Shown in pieces: positions 5,408 to 10,475 of a DNA stretch of 10,475 nt. A model generated the notes under the pieces. It was not told the DNA's origin. It searched no databases and saw only the letters and a list, made by a program, of their open reading frames with translations. Each line of letters starts with the position of its first letter. Within the stretch, counting starts at the first letter, position 1. The position numbers and the translations under genes are program-made. The stretch is taken from NCBI GenBank assembly GCA_016199425.1, contig JACQGT010000168.1:1-10475 (forward strand), written 5' to 3'. The stretch comes from Chloroflexota bacterium (GTDB lineage Bacteria > Chloroflexota > Anaerolineae > Caldilineales > Caldilineaceae).

Positions 5408-6633
5408 CGCACGCCTCCCAATTCGCCGCTCGTCCACAGTTCACCGAGCCGGTAGCTTTCCAGCCAATGCGCCAACGCTTGCGGGTCGAGACGGTGCATG
5501 ATGGTTTGCCCGGCGTGTTTTTCACAAACGACAACAGTTTCGGGATATTCGGTGAGCGCGTCCACCAACACCTCGGAATGGGTTGTGACAATCAGTTGGG
5601 TGCGTTCAGAGGCTTGGATGAGCAAATCGGCCAGTTTGGGTAAAATATCGGGATGCAAACCCAACTCTGGCTCTTCAATGCCAATGAGAGGCGGCGGATC
5701 GGGATCGCAGAGAATGGCGAGCAGGCACAGATAGCGCAGAGTGCCATCCGAAAGCCGGGTGGCAGGAATCGTATAGTCGCCTTCGGTAAAGAAGACCTGC
5801 ACCGTGCCACCCTCCACACTCACATCAAAATCGGTCAATCCCTCGTAAAGGTCCTGCAACGCGTTGAGCAGGGCGCTTTTGGCTTTGGGGTGGCGGCGCA
5901 AGCGATTCAGAAACAGCCCCAGATTGGAAAAATCTTCTTCCAATCGGTCGGTGCGCAGGTCGGCTTTCTGCGGCTCGCGGAAGACAGTGTTGCGGCCAAA
6001 TGCCCATTCACGGTAGAGGCTGATGCTGTCATAGGCCGCGGCCAACTCTGTGATGACCGGATAGGTCTCCGGGTCACGGCGTTGCGCCAAAATGGATACG
6101 TCTGAATCAACACTCTCACGCGCCAGTCTTCTCTCCGCGTCTTTGAGCGCAATAATGGGTTGCCCCTGCTGATAGCGATAATAGAAGTAAGGTATTGCCT
6201 GCCCAGCATAGGGATGCTCATTTTCAATTCGTTCATCGTCCAGCCGAAAACTCTGCTGCTCGGAGCGGAAGGACAACAGATGGCGGAGGGGCTGCTGCCC
6301 GTGGGGATTGTGTACGATAACGTCAATCGTGCCCACGCCTTCGGGATTGCCTTTCCAAATCCATTCGCCTATCCCACCCCCACGCGCAATGACCGTGCGC
6401 AGATCGTTGGGGGAGCCGCGATTGGGTGTAGCCCGCAAAAGCGCAATGGCCTCCAACAAGTTCGATTTACCAGAACCATTTGGACCGATAAGAACATTCA
6501 GAGCGCCCAGGTCCAATGGGGCTGTCTCCGGGCCAAAAGAAAGCAGCCCGCGCAGTGTCAACCCGTGAAGCAGACGCGGGCCAGACAATAGGGCTTGGGA
6601 AGTTGCTTTGGTGCCATTTGACTGATTAATCAC
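5395..6633 (-). CDS. AAA family ATPase (AAA_21, SMC/OLD-like)
   Basis: A 412-aa ABC/SMC-type ATPase. Residues 44-62 hold the Walker A region with GPNGSGKS (50-57). An insert of about 230 residues follows in place of a long coiled coil. The ABC signature is LSDGTLR (294-300), Walker B is LIGIEEPE (316-323) with catalytic Glu320/321, and the switch histidine is in TTHSEVL (His352). The C-terminal LGELWTSGELGG is a tail often seen in ATPases of this group. A GTG start at 6633 is preferred: AGGAGG lies seven bases upstream and a good promoter precedes it. The longer frame to 6732 would run through that promoter. It heads a two-gene operon with the overlapping DUF4276 gene, and the probable role is sensing or gating in a defence pair. 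Base composition looks less GC-rich than in the neighbouring genes, consistent with transfer. Confidence 0.9.
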   Translation of the reverse strand: MINQSNGTKATSQALLSGPRLLHGLTLRGLLSFGPETAPLDLGALNVLIGPNGSGKSNLLEAIALLRATPNRGSPNDLRTVIARGGGIGEWIWKGNPEGVGTIDVIVHNPHGQQPLRHLLSFRSEQQSFRLDDERIENEHPYAGQAIPYFYYRYQQGQPIIALKDAERRLARESVDSDVSILAQRRDPETYPVITELAAAYDSISLYREWAFGRNTVFREPQKADLRTDRLEEDFSNLGLFLNRLRRHPKAKSALLNALQDLYEGLTDFDVSVEGGTVQVFFTEGDYTIPATRLSDGTLRYLCLLAILCDPDPPPLIGIEEPELGLHPDILPKLADLLIQASERTQLIVTTHSEVLVDALTEYPETVVVCEKHAGQTIMHRLDPQALAHWLESYRLGELWTSGELGGVRWGA

Positions 6634-6667
6634 ACTGTCAAACCTCCTGTTAGATTTGCTAAAGGCA

Positions 6668-6696
6668 ATAATACCAGACCCGTATGGAGTCGTCAA
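6668..6696 (-). promoter_or_regulatory. Promoter of the ATPase/DUF4276 cassette
   Basis: TTGACG (6691-6696) and TATTAT (6668-6673) on the minus strand are spaced by 17 bp. Transcription would start near 6661, leaving a leader of about 28 nt with AGGAGG before the GTG start. The cassette therefore has its own strong promoter, independent of the ppk1-like gene. Confidence 0.8.
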
Positions 6697-6747
6697 AAAA
6701 TAACTACCCAACCTTCCGGGAGGGAGTGCCACCCCAAAAGCGAAATA

Positions 6748-6849
6748 GGCGTGTTCAAAATGAGTTAGAGGAGTCAGGCACGCCCTTGTGCCGATCCAAG
6801 CCGCACGTGGGCGTGCTCATTCCTCAGTCCAACTAATTTTGAACACACC
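6748..6849. mobile_element. Palindromic MITE-like element of about 102 bp
   Basis: A left arm at 6748-6785 and a right arm at 6809-6849 are imperfect inverted repeats. The outer 17 bases read GGCGTGTTCAAAATGAG on the left and, reverse-complemented, GGTGTGTTCAAAATTAG on the right. The arms also match at the inner ends, where GCACGCCC faces GGGCGTGC, and GTGC/GCAC continues inside. The middle of the arms is less well conserved. There is no room for a coding gene. A transposase-dependent miniature element is the likeliest reading. A structured RNA from this locus is possible but no promoter was found for one. No clear target duplication is seen. Confidence 0.65.
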
Positions 6850-6865
6850 CCAGTGAAATGCCCCC

Positions 6866-6900
6866 TCCCAGTCCCCAATCGCCAATCCCCAATCGCCTTC
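6866..6900. repeat. Heptad repeat at the 3' end of the ppk1-like gene
   Basis: Units TCCCAGT, CCCCAAT, CGCCAAT, CCCCAAT, CGCCTTC occupy 6866-6900. The TGA stop of the ppk1-like frame (6899-6901) overlaps the last unit. The palindromic element begins 17 bp away on the other side. Confidence 0.85.
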
Positions 6901-7963
6901 AAATCAACGCGCGCACTGCCTCGCTGCCCTCCACCAGATTGATCAGGTCGGTCAACTGGAAAAGGGCCATGTGGCCGTCGATCCGGTAGACGCTGTTGAC
7001 CGGCGCGCCCAGATGATTCGCCAGCCATGTAAGCATCGGCCCTGGCATATCCGCCTCCACGTCCAACCGCACCACCGAAGAGAGAAGGTGGCGATGGTGC
7101 AGCACCGGCTGGGGATCAAAGAGATCGGCATCCAGGGAAAGCGTGGGCACTGGACGCAGCACCCGGAAGAGATAGGCGTTCTCCACCGACAGGCCAGGAA
7201 ATAGCTCCGGCAGGAAGAAGCGCACAATCTCCTCACTCCACAAAAAACTGCGTTCATTGTACCCATCTGCGATTTCGGGCCAGGGTGCTTCGACAAAGCG
7301 GCTCAACAGACGGGGCACTTTGATGCGGGCATAATTGAGCGTAGAGGTAGCTGTCCCCGTCTGCAGCCCGCGCAACTGCACCAGAAAGTTCAGGCTGTAG
7401 CTGCTGATGAAGGGGAAGGGATGGCCCGGATCGATAGCCAGTGGGGTGAGGAGAGGAAATATCTGGGCCTGGAAGAAAGCGCGTAGCCAGACCCGCTGCT
7501 CACGCGTCAGGGTGGCGGGCTGGCGCATGAGCGCGCCACGCTCCTGGGCCAACGCTGGCAGCAGATCCGTGCGCAGCAGCCGGGCGGCGCGCTGGAGCAA
7601 TACTGAGACCGCCTCCAGAAACTCTGCCGAATAAAGCGAGGGCTGTTCAGAAACTTCGTCCAGATCGTCAGCCCCCCCAGCCTGATCCACACAAAACTGA
7701 TCCAGGCTGGTCGCCATCAGCCCCAGAATGCGGAAGCGTTCCAGCAGGGGCCGAGCGGTATTGTGGCTCTCGTCGCACAGATAGCTCGGCTCGGCCAGGG
7801 CGCGGGGGATCGACGCGGCCGGCCGGTAGCGGGCAAAGCCAACCGCCAGCGACTTGGCCCGCGCGGCCACCCGGCGTTGGCGGCCGCGCGCAGAGCTATC
7901 GCCAGGATTGTCCAGAGGAAAGCGATTGGTCGGTATTGCGAAAGATTGTTGGGTGGCCGCCAT
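6899..7963 (-). CDS. Polyphosphate kinase 1-like protein, N-terminal half only
   Basis: A 354-aa protein matching the N and middle (H) domains of PPK1, the enzyme that makes polyphosphate from ATP. Recognisable pieces are PLLERFRILGLMATSLDQF, WLRAFFQAQIFPLLTPLAID followed by PGHPFPFISSYSLNF, RIKVPRLLSRFV, LFPGLSVENAYLFRV and MPGPMLTWLANHLG. Ordinary PPK1 is about 690-720 aa. The frame stops before the two phospholipase-D-like domains that carry the catalytic histidines, so it cannot be a standard kinase. The N-terminal segment is also divergent. The open frame and intact reading suggest either a recent truncation or a kept non-catalytic paralogue. ATG at 7963 has GGAG 11 bases upstream; GTG at 7975 is an alternative. 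A heptad repeat and a palindromic element begin exactly at its end, and the missing half is not found elsewhere in the window. Confidence 0.82.
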   Translation of the reverse strand: MAATQQSFAIPTNRFPLDNPGDSSARGRQRRVAARAKSLAVGFARYRPAASIPRALAEPSYLCDESHNTARPLLERFRILGLMATSLDQFCVDQAGGADDLDEVSEQPSLYSAEFLEAVSVLLQRAARLLRTDLLPALAQERGALMRQPATLTREQRVWLRAFFQAQIFPLLTPLAIDPGHPFPFISSYSLNFLVQLRGLQTGTATSTLNYARIKVPRLLSRFVEAPWPEIADGYNERSFLWSEEIVRFFLPELFPGLSVENAYLFRVLRPVPTLSLDADLFDPQPVLHHRHLLSSVVRLDVEADMPGPMLTWLANHLGAPVNSVYRIDGHMALFQLTDLINLVEGSEAVRALI

Positions 7964-8041
7964 CGAACTATCCACTCCGCGTTCTATAGTTCTACAGGTA
8001 AAAATTTTCCCTGGATCTTTATCGATTGATGGCTGCCCAGC

Positions 8042-8058
8042 CCGATTCCCGGAATCGG
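8042..8058 (-). terminator. Stop-proximal hairpin after the YceI gene
   Basis: CCGATTCC (8042-8049) and GGAATCGG (8051-8058) are perfect complements directly behind the TAG stop of the lipoprotein gene. There is no T-run, so this may be a weak terminator or an mRNA 3' stabiliser. The 78 bp from here to the ppk1-like start contains no other clear signal. Confidence 0.45.
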
Positions 8059-8059
8059 A

Positions 8060-8758
8060 CTATTCCTTTGCCGTCAGTTCGATACGAATCGTAAAGAGAT
8101 CGGTCACAACCAGCGTATTGACAAAGTTGGGCGGTGTGATGCCAAAATCGCTCATTTTAACTTTGGCCTCGGCCACGCCCCGGATGGTGTCGCCGCTGAG
8201 GGTAGCCGTCACGTCAAAGGTGACGGGCAGGCTGACCGAACGCACCGTCAGTTCGCCCACCATCTGAAATTGAACTTCTTGCCCTTCGCTGTAGTCGGTG
8301 GGAGCGCCCTCAATAGCAGAAGCCACAAAGACAGCCTCCGGATATTTGTTCGACTCCAGCGCGTTATCCCGAATCCAGCCGTCGCGCAAGGATTGGTCGC
8401 TGGTGAGCGAGGGCAGATCGACCGTAAAGCGACTGGGACCCAAGGGCTGCGCGGCGTTCAGGTCCAGCGCCAGCGTACCGGCCACCTGGTGGGTGCTGCC
8501 CACAGTCACCTTCTGGCCGGCGGCAATGTTGTATTTGGTCAGCGCCGCCGCAAAGAATTCCTCATTCACCAGATAGGAAGCCATGGATTCTTCGGGTACG
8601 ACCACAAAGGTGCGGAAACCGCCGGCTGCGGCTGCCGGCGCGGGAGCAGCCGGCGTCGCCGTCGGCGCGGACGGAGCTGGAGCAACCGCCGCGGGCGTCG
8701 CGGAGCCACACCCGGTGAGCAAAACCAGAACCGACAATAGGAACAGAAGACGTTTCAT
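8060..8758 (-). CDS. YceI-domain lipoprotein
   Basis: A 232-aa exported lipoprotein. MKRLLFLLSVLVLL is the signal peptide, and LTGC (14-17) is a lipobox with Cys17 as the lipid-modified residue. An Ala/Pro/Thr linker covers about 19-46. From about residue 80 the sequence follows YceI-family proteins, which fold as a lipocalin-like barrel and bind isoprenoid or amphiphilic ligands: HQVAGTLALDL, TVDLPSLTSDQSLRDGWIRD with a downstream KYPEAVFVAS, and a final beta strand before TAKE. The ligand is unknown. The ATG at 8758 overlaps the TGA of the upstream gene (ATGA). AAGGAG lies about ten bases upstream, inside that gene. The overlap implies coupled expression with the membrane phosphotransferase-like protein. 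Location is the outer face of the cytoplasmic membrane. Confidence 0.9.
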   Translation of the reverse strand: MKRLLFLLSVLVLLTGCGSATPAAVAPAPSAPTATPAAPAPAAAAGGFRTFVVVPEESMASYLVNEEFFAAALTKYNIAAGQKVTVGSTHQVAGTLALDLNAAQPLGPSRFTVDLPSLTSDQSLRDGWIRDNALESNKYPEAVFVASAIEGAPTDYSEGQEVQFQMVGELTVRSVSLPVTFDVTATLSGDTIRGVAEAKVKMSDFGITPPNFVNTLVVTDLFTIRIELTAKE

Positions 8759-10475
8759 GGCGTTCGATCTCCTTCCTCGGATTGGGCCGCCAGCACGCCC
8801 ACAAAGGGCACGCCGTCGGGCAAAAAAGCAGGCAAAGCCAATGTATGATCTCCGTAATGGGCCAGCAGCAGACGAGCCAGCAGCGAGTGAATCCCCGCGT
8901 GGTGCAGAGAGGGCGTGGTGTCCGCCACGTCCAGCCCCGCTTCAAAGCCATATTCGGCCAGATTCTCCACCAGCGCGCTGTCCTGGCTGATAATGTGGAT
9001 GGGCGTGTCCCAGCCATCCTCCTTGCGCGAGACCCGGGGCGGCTGGTGATCCCCCACCAGCACAAAGAGCGCGTTGGGGTCCGGCTCACTCAGAATGAAA
9101 TCGACCAGCACGCGCAGGTCATACTCCACCGCCCCAAAATAGTTCTTGCGCCGGGTTTCGTGGGGGATGCCCTCGGCGTCGATGGGTGCAGGGTCGTCCC
9201 CGGCTGCGTTCAGTTCACTCCAATCGGCCAGAATAGGCGGCAGAGGCGCCCAGGGATAGTGGCTGTTCTGGGTGATGGTAAAGAGCAGATAGGGCTGATC
9301 CGTCTCCGCCAGAATCTCGTTGCGGGAGCGGTTGAGCGCGTACTGATCGGGTGGCGACGGTCCCCAGCCATATTTGGGGCCGTCGTAGTTCAGGTCCCGG
9401 TAGCGCAGCCAGCGGTCCGCGCCGTAAAACTTGAGATAGCGGTTCCACTTCTCGTCGGGCAGTTCCAGGGCGATGGAGGAGAGGCCGTAGTAACGATAGC
9501 CCTGGGTGCGCAGAAAGCCGCCCAGGTCTGGGAAGTCGTCCACCTGATAACGATCCATCAGCATCGAGTATTCCGGGTCAGAATCGATATTCAAACCGAA
9601 GAGAGCGCTGGTGTAGGACATCCACGAACCGCCGCCCCAGGTGGGGGATTCGCTCAGAGCGCTGGCCGCGTGCCAACCGTTGGCTGCCAGCGTCCCCTCC
9701 AGTTCATCGGCCAGGGCTGTATACGCGCGCAGATAGTCTGGCCGTTTGTAGAGGACGCTACCGTAGGATTCCACAAAGAGCAGGTAGACGTTCGGCTTTG
9801 TCACCAGCGCCTGTCCCCGGTAATCGTAGGCCCGGCGCACGTAGCCGTCGTCGAACGAACGGACGATCTTGTAGACCTGGCGCGATGTCTGCACATTGGC
9901 CCGCACTTTGTAGAAAAGGCTGCTGACCACCATTTCCGGGCGGGCCAGGTAGTGCTGGTAGCGTACGGCCTGGCCGAGACCGAAGACGACGAGAAGCGCC
10001 AACAGCGCCTGGGAAAAACGGTTGATCCCACCCGCCACCCTCTCACTTGTCAGTAGGCGCACAGCTATGAACAGAGCCGCCAGGAGCAACCCGCCGCCGA
10101 ACAGCCCCAACGGCAAGTAATAAACGGGTATATTTATATTGTCAAGCAGAAAGGCCAGCCCTTCGGTCAACATACGAAACTGGCTGTAGAAGACCGGTTC
10201 GCTCTGGTAGAGGGAACGCATGGCCGCTTCGTAAACGGCATAGATCAGAGCGAAAAGATAGCCACCGAAAAGCAGCACGCACACGACAGGACGACGCAGG
10301 GGACGAAACGCCACCGTTAAACCGATCAACAGCAGCCATTCCAGTTGCAGCCGAACCACATCCGGCGCGGGCCGCCAGATCGCCAGCACTTGCCAGAGCC
10401 GCCCCGGTTCGCGCCACGCGTCGGCGGCAGTGGACCAAAAGGCCGATCCGTCCTGGCTTGTCAGAACCGCGGGCA
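8755..10475 (-). CDS. LTA synthase-like membrane sulfatase/phosphotransferase (5' end outside window)
   Basis: The frame is open to the window edge (at least 572 codons), so the N-terminus is missing; the GTG at 10389 is not likely to be the true start because coding-like sequence continues upstream. At least four membrane helices precede residue 145 (counted from that GTG), for example LEWLLLIGLTVAF and VVCVLLFGGYLFALIYAVY. The extracytoplasmic catalytic domain begins NVYLLFVESYG with metal ligand Glu207. The nucleophile region is SPTWGGGSWMS (Thr250 or Ser255), with NSHYPW (His377) and VGDHQPP (Asp447, His448) completing the metal site. This is the alkaline-phosphatase/sulfatase fold of LtaS, OpgB and related enzymes that transfer phosphoglycerol or similar groups to glycans or lipids. 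The exact substrate cannot be assigned. The YceI lipoprotein overlaps its stop by 4 nt. Confidence 0.87.
   Translation of the reverse strand, partial: PAVLTSQDGSAFWSTAADAWREPGRLWQVLAIWRPAPDVVRLQLEWLLLIGLTVAFRPLRRPVVCVLLFGGYLFALIYAVYEAAMRSLYQSEPVFYSQFRMLTEGLAFLLDNINIPVYYLPLGLFGGGLLLAALFIAVRLLTSERVAGGINRFSQALLALLVVFGLGQAVRYQHYLARPEMVVSSLFYKVRANVQTSRQVYKIVRSFDDGYVRRAYDYRGQALVTKPNVYLLFVESYGSVLYKRPDYLRAYTALADELEGTLAANGWHAASALSESPTWGGGSWMSYTSALFGLNIDSDPEYSMLMDRYQVDDFPDLGGFLRTQGYRYYGLSSIALELPDEKWNRYLKFYGADRWLRYRDLNYDGPKYGWGPSPPDQYALNRSRNEILAETDQPYLLFTITQNSHYPWAPLPPILADWSELNAAGDDPAPIDAEGIPHETRRKNYFGAVEYDLRVLVDFILSEPDPNALFVLVGDHQPPRVSRKEDGWDTPIHIISQDSALVENLAEYGFEAGLDVADTTPSLHHAGIHSLLARLLLAHYGDHTLALPAFLPDGVPFVGVLAAQSEEGDRTP

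Noticed and set aside
6634..6732. Upstream extension of the ATPase gene to an ATG at 6732
   Set aside because: The extension would cover the consensus-like promoter (6668-6696), and the GTG at 6633 has an ideal AGGAGG site.
6748..6849. Retron-type non-coding RNA upstream of the ATPase/TOPRIM pair
   Set aside because: No reverse transcriptase gene is present in the window and the arms look like transposon ends, so a MITE is the simpler reading.
8782..10056. Plus-strand open frame of more than 400 codons opposite the LTA-synthase-like gene
   Set aside because: GC-rich antisense shadow; low-complexity GQ/VRQ-rich translation with no family motif, while the minus strand has clear membrane helices and metal-site motifs.

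Overview
All recognisable genes in this window lie on the minus strand, so transcription runs from high to low coordinates. The DNA is mostly GC-rich. The mix of features suggests a Chloroflexota bacterium (Anaerolineae/Caldilineae-like): a T-box leader in front of serS, consensus sigma70-type promoters, two tRNA-Ser genes with encoded CCA, and many period-7 tandem repeats between genes. This placement is inference, because no rRNA or marker phylogeny is visible.

Layout in transcription order (right to left). (1) 10475-8060: a membrane-anchored alkaline-phosphatase-superfamily protein resembling LTA synthases, truncated by the window edge, overlaps by 4 nt a YceI-domain lipoprotein; together they form a small cell-surface operon. 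(2) 7963-6899: a protein matching only the N-terminal half of polyphosphate kinase 1. It ends before both catalytic domains, exactly at a heptad repeat, and a palindromic MITE-like element follows. (3) 6696-4808: a compact cassette with its own promoter, coding for an SMC/OLD-like AAA_21 ATPase and an overlapping DUF4276 (TOPRIM-like) protein. This is a likely anti-phage pair. (4) 4779-3074: promoter, T-box riboswitch with terminator and antiterminator, then serS. (5) 2919-1452: an intrinsic terminator, a CDP-alcohol phosphatidyltransferase and a TVP38/DedA-type membrane protein, probably both in lipid or membrane metabolism. (6) 1415-1021: a consensus promoter driving tRNA-Ser(UGA), tRNA-Ser(GCU) and tRNA-Arg(GCG), closed by a perfect 21-bp hairpin. 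(7) 904-125: a class I glutamine-amidotransferase-like peptidase C26 (PuuD-like).

Two links across regions stand out. The T-box UGGC bulge matches the GCCA 3' end of both tRNA-Ser genes in the window, which supports a serine-sensing switch on serS. Heptanucleotide tandem arrays sit at or inside the stop codon of four separate genes, and the serS stop codon lies in a different repeat family, so repeat insertion here appears tied to 3' gene ends. The best candidates for something less described are the repeat-at-stop-codon pattern, the ATPase/DUF4276 cassette with its flanking palindrome and truncated ppk1, and the tRNA-Arg with a GCG anticodon.
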